A DNA stretch of 64,000 nucleotides, taken from Lingula anatina. Its lineage: Eukaryota; Brachiopoda; Lingulata; Lingulida; Lingulidae. The notes under the pieces were generated by a model. It saw only the letters and a list, made by a program, of their open reading frames with translations. It did no database searches and had not been told where the DNA came from. Shown here piece after piece: positions 43,693 through 56,202 of this stretch (its first letter is position 1; every line of letters begins with the position of its first letter). The DNA lies in the NCBI RefSeq assembly GCF_001039355.2, contig NW_019775866.1:46714-110713 (forward strand), in the 5' to 3' direction. A program made the translations under genes and the position numbers.

Positions 43693-45160
43693 ATCGTTGG
43701 AATAAATGCTGCTAGACAAGAATGACTCGGCAGAATGTATAGAATTATTAACGATAACGGAGGATTGAATACAAAACATTTCTCTGACAAAAAAACTGGT
43801 AATGGCATTTGTAAAAGAGGCTATGACTCCACAAAGTTTTTATACCCTACAAGTGTACATAGAAATGTAGGACTGATAGGACAACACTGCTAGGATAATT
43901 AATTTATCAATTACACAGGCTTGTGCAAGCTATATGTGGTAGGTATCTCCCCAATTCCCTCTAGGCACAAAATATATGTAATCATCTACATGTGTCTAAA
44001 TTAATGACAAGATAGCCTGATCCATCCATACTAGCTTGATTTGATACCAAGAAATACGATCAAAGATTCAACTCTGATAACTCCAACCCAAAAAATATCT
44101 TAAAACCAGTTCAAAAAGGTTCAGCTAGGTCACAATTTACCAAGAAACAAAACTCTCCACGATGTCTAATTTATTACCTCTTTTTTTCTTTGCACAATCC
44201 CGACGCTTTATCGATTAGCTCATTAGTGTAAATGTGTTCAATTTTATAGCAAGTATACACAAGGAGTGTTGTAGAGTGTGGCAGCTTCTCTCTGCCTGGG
44301 TGTAATTTCACAACTAAGTGCTCACATTCACGGACCAGGTGTTAGACAAGGAACAGAACGGGAAGTCAACTATCCCTATCACTTTCTCCCACTGCAGAGA
44401 ACCTGCAGTTCAAACTGTCTGGTTTGTTCCATCTGGGCTTCACTGGCCTGCCTATAAACTAGCAGCGAATCCACTCCCACAAATTGAAGAACAAATATGC
44501 CTTAAGTGCTGAGATGACCTTTTTCTCCGAGTTCCTCTCTATTCAATGGTGTATTAAATAAAAGCTTTAAAGACGTCACTGTAGCTTTTCCCTCCTGTAC
44601 TTGATTTGGTGTCAAATATAACTACAATAGAACAAGATTAGAATATATTATGGATTTATGTGACGTGCTATTCCCAAAGCTGTGAGATATGTCAGATAAG
44701 GTGGGAAGCAGAAAAAAAAGCTAATATGTTATAAAATATTATAAAAAATAGTGCACAAGAGCTGAGAATATGGTTGCCATTCTCTGCCACCAAATAACGC
44801 AGCACTGCCAACTCACAGTCAAGAATCAATAGATAAATGTCCATAAATCATTCAGCAATAATGAATAAAAATAATCTTGTTTCCAGTTTGCTTTGTGCGC
44901 TGAGCTCATTGGAAAAGCAGATATTTTATTCTCACTGCGGCCACTTTGACGGATTGAGTAATTTACTTGCTAGCTTCACGTGTATAACTCACAGAGCTGT
45001 TAAGTTGTAACAAGTGTATATATTTAAACAAACTTCTACTACTGACTGTGCTTGTTTGCCAATCTTTTATCAACACAAACACAGTCAAACAGACAACTAG
45101 AAAAAACCAACAAAAAAGACAACAATTTCTGAAGTTCAAGATAATCTCAAAGAATGACTC
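43693..45160. repeat. 1.47-kb duplicated block, copy D
   Basis: 1468 bp, same length and orientation as 42224-43691 and almost identical. Unique sequence resumes at aaacaaggca. Confidence 0.95.
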
Positions 45161-45604
45161 AAACAAGGCAAGAACTGGTTCAAGTTTCAGTAAAAACTAA
45201 GTCATGAAAAGGTTGGTACCAGGATGAAAATGCAATGCAATCAACATTCTCTCAAGGACAGTTGCAAAATTCACATACCATGCTGTAAACTTCTCACTAA
45301 ATTGAATGCAAGAGATGGGAATACATAGGACAAAAGAGATGGTCAGATTTATCTACAAGTAGATATGAAAATATGAAAAAATTCCATATAGTACAAATAT
45401 AATGATATATCAAAAAAACATCTGACTGTCAAGAGATGTGAACAGATGTCCAAGTCTTTTATCTCACATAAAGTAAGCAAAGTGCAGCTTTTTCTCCTAA
45501 GGCTGGGCGATGACCTCTCTATGTTGAGGTAGAAGTCTGAATCATTTACAGTCATGTCTTGTCAAAATTACACAAATCATTTCACACAGACATGAACATC
45601 TCTC

Positions 45605-45634
45605 TATACTATACTATACTATACTATACTATAC
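45605..45634. repeat. (TATAC)n pentanucleotide repeat
   Basis: Six units of TATAC, uninterrupted. Confidence 0.95.
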
Positions 45635-45688
45635 ACCTGCACAAGACTTCCAGGGCTCAGTCCCAATGAAACTATCATACTACCTAGA

Positions 45689-45871
45689 TCGATCCAACTC
45701 CGCGGGGACTCTTGCTGAATGCAGTCAAATTAACAGATTAATACAGCTCTCCCTGGTCTTGAATAGATTATAAAAAGCTGGTGTTTATAAGAGTACATTG
45801 GAAACAATAGGAGGCATGTTAATCTGCTAATCAGATTGCAATCAGCAAGAGTCCCCTCAAGGTTGGATCTA
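45689..45871. mobile_element. Fold-back element with 53-bp imperfect inverted arms
   Basis: GGGGACTCTTGCTGAATGCA at the left pairs with TGCAATCAGCAAGAGTCCCC at the right. The arms also share GATCCAAC/GTTGGATC at the outside and a TTAATCTG/CAGATTAA boundary at the inside. The loop is about 77 bp. The arms are about 80% complementary, so this is an old MITE-like fold-back. Confidence 0.7.
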
Positions 45872-48738
45872 CGCAGATGGATAGGTTTGTCAAGAATGAG
45901 CTCTGGTCTGCTCTCCACAAGCAACAAGGAACAACCCACAGCAGTTTTCCCTGCTATGTACTTCTGGGTTAACCCATTTTCTTAGAATTCTTCCATTTTT
46001 TTTTCTCCAGTCATGTATTCCCAGGGCAGTTAAATTGAGTTTTCTCTCCCATTCCAGGCATTAGCCATAGCAGACTTATCATGCTATCCTAAGGTCCTGC
46101 AGATATGTATTAACAGCATTGACAAGATCCTGGCTGCAGTATCACATAATATTGACAACAGTGGTGGTAATGTTCAATAAGCTGTTGCAATTATTTAATG
46201 AGTAATTCTGGGTCACGGTACCACAGATTAATGGCAGCAATTAACATGGCTATAGCATCAATGCTACTGCAATAGCAATATCACAATAAAAACAACATAC
46301 TACTGCTATAGTACAACTGCAGCCGTTGTTTTTATGTGAGTATGACAGGGCAATATCCTGGATGTTTCTTTCCATGCATCTTGATTCAGGAGAGCAAATA
46401 AAATTTTCTTAAATGAAAAGAGTAATTTATTTTGGTTTAAAAAGCAAATCATAGAGTCTTTCACGGCTGGTGTAGATAAATTTAAAGTTAGAAGGCTACT
46501 ATTGTAACTTCAAACCTTAATCACCCATAACAACCTTACTCCTTTGCGTCTTTCTCCAAAGTCTTTCTGTGTTTCCCCTTCAGAATTTTCCAATGAAAAA
46601 TATCTCTCACAATACATCATCTGCTTCCTCAACCTATCCCCTCCATCTATCAAAGAAACCACAAAAAATTCAAAGTCTTGTTTTCCCAACCTCTGTTGTA
46701 TATTAAGACATTACCTGTATCACTTTGTTAAATAATCATCACTTGGCTCCGTCACTCAGACAGGTAAACAGTTACCTGCTCCTGGGGGAATACCACTCAC
46801 ACTACCGTCCAAAAAGTGGCAAAACTTGATCCTCACCATTCATCCTCTTCTTAGTAACCATGCAGCCTGCCCTACTTATCCTATTTACCAAGCAATTTAC
46901 TACGCCATCATAATATTATACTCTGATGAGCGCCATAATATTATACTTACAGTCCCATTCAAGATCTGACCCCCATAATGTGGAGAGCTGAGAACAGTTC
47001 ACCAGGGTTCATCAATGGAGTGAAGGAAGAGAGAGAGAAGGACGCCAGACAGGGCCAACTATTAGTAAGCACAGTTGGTGCTGCCTCTCTTTCTCAGCAG
47101 TTGTCTGCGCACAGCTATTTTCACTCTTTTGACTAGTGCCGCGGTGGCTGCATCCACACGCACAGGAGAACAAACTATCCTCCTTTTCTATCAGCAAATG
47201 TTTAATACGTCATTTAGATGGATGCTGCGCTGATAAAGGCCCCCTATGGCAAACACTGGGCATTCTCAAGATACCTGGACACGTGTTGGGATAAGCCTCA
47301 CATCCAGAAGATCTAGACTACCTGACTTAATTATGCTCCTCTCTCTCTCTGTTCAGAGGTAAATATGGCAAGACCTGGCTACTTTTTCAGATCATCTTCC
47401 CGAGTTGTAGCAGCTTTGGATTTTGGAGGTTAAGACGGGAATCTTGGGGTGGGGGTGGGGGTCTGTGGGATGGAGAACAGTGAGGAGGGGTAAACTGAGA
47501 CAGGCTTCCTCCTCTGTCTTTTAATTTCCACTTGAATGTATAAACTATATAACTGAAACTGTGCACAGAAATCATGTTCGTGGAGCAATAAAATGTTTTG
47601 GTATGTGTGTTTATAAGTGTGTGTGAATGTCTGTATGGATCTATTGATGGACAAAGAAATAAATGTCAATATTCTAAGAAAAGCAAATATTAGAGATTTC
47701 ATCATTTTTGTCTAATTTAAGCAATTTAACAAAATTCTCTATAATAAGCATTCAGAAGATAATTTCTTTTCCACAAACAAATAATTGGAAGCCACCTAAG
47801 GTGCTAAGGACCACAACACAACATGTTGTTTACAGATAAAGGTAACAAATCTGCTTTTAAACACATCAATCCTCATTTTTACAGCTATGACGAACTGAGC
47901 TGCCACACCTAGGATTTCTATTTCTCAGAAAAGGAAACCCCTGAGTATAAAAAACAACAGTGCTAGTTTCCAGAAATCCCATCAAAACATCAACAAACAA
48001 ATGCTCTACCCTTCCTTTTTTCAATCACTGCAAGTGAAGTTCAGGCATCTATTATGGCCAGTAATATGATGGATGACATGAGATAAAGTTAGAATCACAA
48101 AGAAATTCCACTCCTGTTTCTAAAGAGAACACTGCCTTCTCAGTACCAACAGCAAATCATACAGGACAGTTCAGCCAGGTGACCTGGCAGAAAATCCAAG
48201 CGAGATTTTACAGGATTTGGAGGAGAGCGTGCTCAGAAATAATGAAACACGAGCAAATATAGTGCAGCAACAGAGAAAAGCCGACAAAATTTATCCACAA
48301 ATTGTTTTCTGGTGAATTTCAGTCCGGTAAAAAACAGATCTAATTCACCATGTTTTGCTTGTCACTTTTGTACGTTTTCTAACATTGTACAGTGTCGCAC
48401 AGTGCCAAAGACCTTGTTTTAGATGATTTCTATTACATGTATACATACACATATCTACAAAATTAACTTCTCAGGAACAATCCCCAGATAAAATCCAGTC
48501 ATTCATGACTTCCTTGATTAAAGAAAAAGTGCCATGTTTCCTCATCTTAGTACTGTAACCAGACATTTGTTATCTGATAAGAGCACTTCCCGTTCACTGC
48601 ACGGTTCAGTTTTCAGCCACAAAACATTTTCAAAACCTTTACACATTTAAATTTAAAGAAAATGCAAAATAATCTGCCATCTTTAATAAGAAAATCAGGA
48701 GACTCCCCCCCCCCAAAAAAAAAAAAAAAAAAAAAATT

Positions 48739-49242
48739 NNNNNNNNNNNNNNNNNNNNNNNNNNNNNNNNNNNNNNNNNNNNNNNNNNNNNNNNNNNNNN
48801 NNNNNNNNNNNNNNNNNNNNNNNNNNNNNNNNNNNNNNNNNNNNNNNNNNNNNNNNNNNNNNNNNNNNNNNNNNNNNNNNNNNNNNNNNNNNNNNNNNNN
48901 NNNNNNNNNNNNNNNNNNNNNNNNNNNNNNNNNNNNNNNNNNNNNNNNNNNNNNNNNNNNNNNNNNNNNNNNNNNNNNNNNNNNNNNNNNNNNNNNNNNN
49001 NNNNNNNNNNNNNNNNNNNNNNNNNNNNNNNNNNNNNNNNNNNNNNNNNNNNNNNNNNNNNNNNNNNNNNNNNNNNNNNNNNNNNNNNNNNNNNNNNNNN
49101 NNNNNNNNNNNNNNNNNNNNNNNNNNNNNNNNNNNNNNNNNNNNNNNNNNNNNNNNNNNNNNNNNNNNNNNNNNNNNNNNNNNNNNNNNNNNNNNNNNNN
49201 NNNNNNNNNNNNNNNNNNNNNNNNNNNNNNNNNNNNNNNNNN
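48739..49242. other. Assembly gap (504 N) inside a poly(A) tract
   Basis: N run bordered by a C8/A-rich tract on the left and an A-run on the right. Open frames crossing it are meaningless. Confidence 0.97.
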
Positions 49243-49558
49243 AAAAAAAAAAAAAAAAAAAAACTTCTCTCCTAGAATAACTGCATAAAAAACATGTTTT
49301 GAGTTTCAAACACACACTGAACTTTGGACGGGTGGGGCAGGGAGGGATAATTTTTAAATTATAAAATGCTCTTTATTTTGATCTGCCTGTTCATTTCTCA
49401 ATATAATAAAAAAACTTCCTGGTTAATAAAAAACTTCCTAGTTATATGGTCACTGCTCTTTAAGGTGGGAAGTTTGTTTAAAGAAGTATCAATATTTCAC
49501 TTTAACTTTCCATAAGCAAAAATCTACTGCAATACCTCTCCAAACAGATGGAATTTTA

Positions 49559-49733
49559 GGCCCCATTCAGAACAGGGGGCAAACTAGTTGGAGGGTCAAA
49601 TATGTCCGACCCACTTGAATATTTCCCCACTGGATATCTATTCAGTGTCTATTAGTGGATTAGATGGCAAGCTTTGTAGTGGGTCACCATATTTGACCCT
49701 CAGACTAGTTAGTCCCCTGTTCTGAATGGGGCC
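49559..49733. mobile_element. 175-bp element with long terminal inverted repeats
   Basis: GGCCCCATTCAGAACAGGGG at the left is answered by CCCCTGTTCTGAATGGGGCC at the right. The inverted repeat continues inward through GAGGGTCAAATATG and GACCCACT, about 58 bp per arm with a few mismatches. No coding capacity. The target duplication is unclear. Confidence 0.82.
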
Positions 49734-52700
49734 ATAGACGTCTTACAGTGTATTTCACATCAGAGTTTCTAGAATATCAATAACTGTAACTAACATACTG
49801 TAGCTGAATTTTTGCCAACATAATAATCTCATCTGTCTTGGGTCAAAATGCGTAAACAACAAAAAAAAAAACAAACAAACTTCAAATACCACTAATTTGT
49901 CCTGTAATACTGAGCAGTAGAATCTGGTCAAAAGAGGAAAATATGTGTAACATCATACGGAATGACAATCAAATGACAGTTGAAAGCTTTAAAGCATCTT
50001 CCCATTGGAAATTACTTGGGTACTTTGCTAACTCGATTCTTAATGCAAACAGCAATCAGCTTGCCATCAGCGGCCAACGTGAGAATGCCGCAGAATGATG
50101 CACTTGGGGAGAAAAAAAATCTACATAAATAGAGAGATAACAGCCTCTAAAGTCAACACATCAATTTTATACAGATGAATACTGCAGCTTGAGGTGTGCT
50201 ACTTTTCTTATAAGGTCAGACAAATATCTTCATTTTTTTCTACCTTAATATTTCTGAGTCCCAGCAACTGATATGTGTTTGTCTGTCCTGGAGAGTTCCC
50301 ATCCAAACATAGATCTCTCTACAAACCTACAATCAAGTCATCTACTCCGGGTCTAGCTGTTAAACTGCAGTATATCACCCAGCTTATCAGTGGACTATCA
50401 AGAAATCAATAGAGTTCGGCATACTTCACCTCTGGGTCAGTTTTCTTCCAATTGTCCCAGTAAATGCTTGTTTAAGACCCGTGTAGTCACACCAGATAAA
50501 GAGCTATGTCAACCTACCAGTCGTCTAATCTTGTCAAATACAACCCATTTCTAACAGTTATCAAAGCTTCTACAGCATATCAACACCCATGTCAAAACTG
50601 GATCGCTACACGAACAACGATGTGATGGATTACGAAAATCTGGGCACGTTATTTTTGTGATAACACTTCTTGTTTTGAACCGAAAATTGGAAACTTAAAA
50701 AAAAATTGTGGAAATGTTTCACAATTTTGACAAAATCATACTTAACTGCATGCATAACCAGAATGATTTCAGTTCAAGTCTTACAGTAAAAAAAAAATTT
50801 CATCCCATGACCAAATATGTATCATGCTGCATAAAAAAAAAAAGACTGTCTGGTATTGTTATCCAATTTAAACCAAAACCAATCTGGTAGAACACTTCCA
50901 CAAATACCAATCCCAAGGTATGGTATCCTAATCCCTCGGCTATTTCATCATGTCCAACAAGCAGTAAACCAAGCCACTCGCCCACTCAGCCTCTCCCAAC
51001 AATAATCCATAGCAGGACGACCGCGTGCCATTTACTATGTAGTAATTTTGGAATAATAAGCATATAATTAGCAGCCACATGATGTGTAAATCTCTAGGAA
51101 TGAAACCCAACTTTTTTTCAATCAGATTACTTCCTTGTATTTTCAGCATGCGGGGTCTATATTCTTGTACTTACAATGGAATAATTAAGCTAATTACAAT
51201 AAGCTATAGCCATGGTTGAACTTGCTGTTTTTGCTGTTTGATAAACAATCTTATAGCTGGTACTTTTTTCTCCTTTGAATGATAATTAATAACAGATTGC
51301 ACATCATGACAAGTAAACAAACTACTCATTAAAGGCGAACATTAAAATATGGAGAAACTTCATCTTGCTTATTCAATCAAATGTTTACATTTTCTCCCAA
51401 AAACCATCATTAATCAATAATTTAAACACATGTTACATTGTTAGAACAAACACACTACATCTAAACCACAACTTCACTGAAAGAAAAATCTAGACGTCAG
51501 TTTGGCAGATGCTTACCCGCCTAAAACAAGATATCTTGCAGTAACTTTCACAGGGTCTCTCTCATGAGATTCTATTGTTCCCTCTTCTAGTTACATATAG
51601 TATCACTCCGGGTAACAGCCTCTAAAATAATCCACTCTGCATAAACACATCACGCTGATAACTTAACATCTTCTAAGACAACAGAGCGACCAATGACATT
51701 TCCCCTATCAAAAAAACAAGGCAACACCTTCAAGGCATTGCAAACCAAATATCATCATCATTCATATGTTTGAAACTCCCTGAAGTGCATTACAGTAATG
51801 ATTAGGACGGAATGAAATTACCAGCCACCTTCAATTACCACTATGCATGTGAAGCTCTCGTGTCTATATTCATGCAAAGATTTACCCAAGGAATCAATAG
51901 CCCAGTCACTGACGATCATCTTCAAACTATGTCCCCTTCAACACAATATTGGTTTGACATCGAGCCTTACTTTTTTTCTCACTCTTCTTGCTCTCCCTTT
52001 CCTATATCAGTGCACCAGTGGTCTGGGTTGCATTAAGCCAGCTTGCTAGTAACACCATCTCCATCCAAGGACAATTATTTCCGACTGAATTTCCACTCTT
52101 GCCATGAGCCAGTTACTTGTACTGGCCTGTATTGATTGTGCTGCTTTGATACACACAATGAGCATTTAAATGGATTTTACTGCATACAGCAACTACATGA
52201 AGCCATAGGATCATCCACCAGGGAGAAAAAAAAAGGAGAGCAGAAACTAGTAATAAATGGCTGTGATTTTCCACAACAAAAGCCGACATGATTCCCAATT
52301 GAAAGAACCCACCTGATAGCACCGACACTTGGCGTGAGGTTTTTAAGGCGCACTCTCCCACCACCTGCTTGTCCGAAATCCTAGAATGGGGGGAGCCGGA
52401 GGAGGAAGAGGAGGAAGAGAGGAGGAAATTAAAGCATCTCCATCAGCTATCTACTCTCCCTGTTTGAGAAGTGTTGGAGTCTTATCCCTGCCACATGACC
52501 TCTCGTCTACCTAGGCTGGTGATAATACAAGTAAACTATCAATCAGGCCACTTTTTAAGCTCCATCTGACAGATTCTTTACAATCTAATTTGGGAAATCT
52601 GATCCCCCTCAGACCCAGGCTGCTGCCAATGGGGCAACAAAACCTTTTCCATGGCTGACTTTACACTTTGCAAAAGTGCAAGTTTCTTTCTTTTTTTTTT

Positions 52701-55700
52701 CAAAAAAGAAAAAGAATCCTGTATCAACCTTTGCATAACTTTGTAATTTTCACACAGCAATTTAGAAGGGTAGGGGAGAAAATAGAAAAAAAAAACCCTG
52801 TCTATTCTTGTTAATTTAAACTGCTGTTTAGCAAAACTTGAATCCCACTGGGCCAGTTGAACAAACTCTGTCTCTGGCACAACATCATTCACGTAAGTGA
52901 TGGGATTCCTTGTCCCTGTAACTACACTATCATTCTCCACTTTTTACTGCATGCAAAATTTTTTGGTGAAATTTTTAGAAAAGAAAAAAAGAAACGAAAA
53001 AAACACATACACACACAGCTCCTAGTAGACAAAGATTACCCTCAAGAACGGTGAGCAAATATTTAAACCGATCCTTTTCCACCCAATTGTTTTCTCCTGG
53101 GCTATGTGCCACTGTACCTGTGAATTCAGCGAGGGTTTAAAGAAAACAATGCACCTTTCATTGGTATTTTTAAATCCCAGGCAGTAAATGTTTCTTAAGG
53201 CAGACAATGTTAAAAAGTTACGAACAAGAAATCTATGTGCCGAGTCCCTTCTACTTTGTATGCACTAACGAGTGAACAATTATCTTTTAATCTAATGATT
53301 AGTTTTCTATGTACTAAGCCTATCCCTTACTGTAAGTGGTGGGAAAAGTTCACCAACAAGTAATGCGTGTACCCAAAAGTACTAACACTTCACTAGTTGT
53401 TTTTTCTTCATAAATGCAAATGAAAGTATATTGCATCCTGTGAACGATCCAAAACAATGATAATCCCATTTCAGATAAATACAAAAATCAATGCGTCCCT
53501 TCACGCAAACAGACAAGAGCTGCAATCAACTGTTCACATCGGAGCTGGTTTTCCAGGAAAGCAGGTTACGTGCTACGGTCAATAACATAAAAAAATTTTT
53601 ACCAGGTCAGCTTCTTCATCGAAATATCGATATTCTTTCAGCTACATCAATTTGCCCAAGTGTGCAAAATATTGATATTAGGAAACACAATCTAGACTGA
53701 GCAATTCTAGTGGGAATTGTTTATTTTGTGCTGCCCTTCATTTTTTTCTATGAACTGCTTTCCATGTAATTTTTTAATGGAGCCTGACATGAGATAGGTA
53801 AAAATGACAAATAATTCTCTTCATCCCCCAGAGTCCATAACCAAACATACTGTTATATATAAGACGGATAATTCAAGAAGAAGGGAATATATTCAAAATA
53901 CATGCTCAACCTTTTGTCTAATTTATGGTTATTTCTTAGATCATTAATACATTTACCTGACATGACTTTTTCGATGAGCACTTATATTTCAAATTATGTA
54001 TTCATATAATTAATTTTTCCAAATGACAGATTTTAGCAGTCAAAAATAATGAATCAAGTATGCAAAGTAGGTCTCAGAATTATTTTTCAGGGCCACCATT
54101 GACCTCTTAGTACTACTCAGTTAACAATAACCTTTCTCTTTCCAAGACGTGCCGCTGTTGATCTGTCGTAGGAAGAAGGCCAAGAATTTCACGGTTAAAT
54201 TATCTGCCAACAAAGAGGAAACCCAACCATTGATTATTTTGTGAGGATTTGATGATCGGAACATAATTTTTGCATGTTTAGCAGTCTGTTCATGCTAGCA
54301 AACTTCTAGCATATGGATATTTTAGGTAAAATATAAGACATAGGGTGGTGACCTTTGCTGTCTTTTCTTTTCTAACACTCCCATTTAACTGGGCAGCAAA
54401 TACCCGTGTATATGTGCATGCATTTGGCTTGCATGTGTATTTTTGAAAGTCTCTCTCTTTCTCTCTCTCTGTTGACAGGCGTGCTAATCACATAAAAATA
54501 TAGGTAAGAATCATCTCACAAAAAATCCTTTTGGCAGAGCATGATACAGACTCATTTTCATTCTCCTATGGTTCAAAGTCATTATTTTAAGTTCATGAAA
54601 TATGGGAAACATTATTTCTGACAGTACTTCTCTCCAAGTGATACGATATGACATAAATATTTAGAAATCATTGTTCGATGTGACAACACACACACACACA
54701 AACTTGTGCACACTGTTGCAATTTCTGAATTATTTTGACCTATGCCTTATTACTCCCTTGAAATAAAAATCAAATGAAATCATTACTTTTGAGTGCTAAC
54801 ATTTACTACATAAATGTCAATGTTCTAAACTTTCTCCAGTCTATGACCTCCATGTTGACAGTGAGCCCCATCCAGACATGGTGTCAACATTTTTTTTTTT
54901 TGGTATAATAATAGTTATAATAGTATCAGCGGATGTTCTGAGAGATGTGAATGAAACTCACTTCCCTGCTTTTGCTGGGAAATATTTTGATCATGATGAA
55001 AACAGCAATTAATGAAGAAACTGATAATGAAAAGTGATTAATTTAAATAGTCACATCAGTCAAAATGCAGGACAAGTTTTCCAAATTAAGACTGAGCAGT
55101 TTCTAACATGCCTCATCAAACTATCAACCTTTTTGACTTTATAGCTGAGAGACTGTGTCAGTCTCAGTAAAAAAAAAAAAAAAAAACATTTGAAAGTCAC
55201 CAGAATTTCATAATCACAATTTTTATCAGCCTCTTTGTTGTCTAGTCCTTAAGTCACTCAGTTTCCTCCACATCCATGCAATATGATAAGATATAGTGGT
55301 CATGTCTGATCTCCATCAGACTCACTAAAGAGGTCATTACCTTGTAAAGCTTGACCCTGAATATATGCAGCATGCGTGCAAAAACACTTGTAACCCTTAT
55401 ACCTTTCCAGACAGATAATAATCAGTCCTAGATCCAATTACAGGATCAACAGAGCAAAACACTTCTTACCAATGTAATATTGGTTCAGGCTGAAAAAAAA
55501 AAAAAATCAACTAGGGAGATGAGCAGATTGATTCTGGAGTGGGCCAGACCAGCAATACTTGACATAATTACTGGAAACAGATTGTTACAAACACCACACG
55601 CTTCTCCACACATGCAAGGTATACAAGCTACATGGTGCTGGAAAATTATCGTAGAGTGCTAAGGTGTATCCCCAAATGTCATCACTTGTCTCTCTGATAA

Positions 55701-56188
55701 AACTAGAACTTCACATCACTTTCTACAATGTAGGACAATGATCATAAGACACTAAAAAAAAAGGACACTGTACCCAAGATACATAAAAGGTTATTATTTT
55801 ATTGCTGCTATTGTTGCTGTTGAGACAAAACTCCAAAAAAATGACCACCTTTTATATTCTTGTGTCCCACAAAATTACATTGCTGTAACTGGGGCACCTT
55901 CATGATATTATCCTATTTGTAAAAGTGAAAATGGACCCCTTTGTTTAAAAATTGCTATTATGCATCAAAATCATTACATTTTTAAGAATCATCTGCAAAA
56001 AGTTTCTTTGTACAAACCTCTGAAACAAAATAGCTTATTAATGTGCACGGACACAAATAAACGAACATGTTTGGTGGTCAACCCATTGAACCTGCATTTG
56101 TACACACAGGTGTGATATTTGGACTCACATGTGTGCAGATTGCCCAAGGGCAGATTAGCAAGGGACACCCCGAGAATCAAGACCAAAC

Positions 56189-56202
56189 AGTGCCCTCTAC
56201 AG
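56189..56202 (-). promoter_or_regulatory. Weaker CTCF-like motif, opposite orientation
   Basis: On the minus strand ACTGTAGAGGGCAC matches most of the CTCF core (TAGAGGGCAC), with mismatches on the 5' side. It would be convergent with the motif at 22553. Confidence 0.3.

Noticed and set aside
48662-49315. Open frames of about 206-208 residues on both strands across the second gap
   Set aside because: They consist of poly(A)/poly(T) translations and unknown bases.
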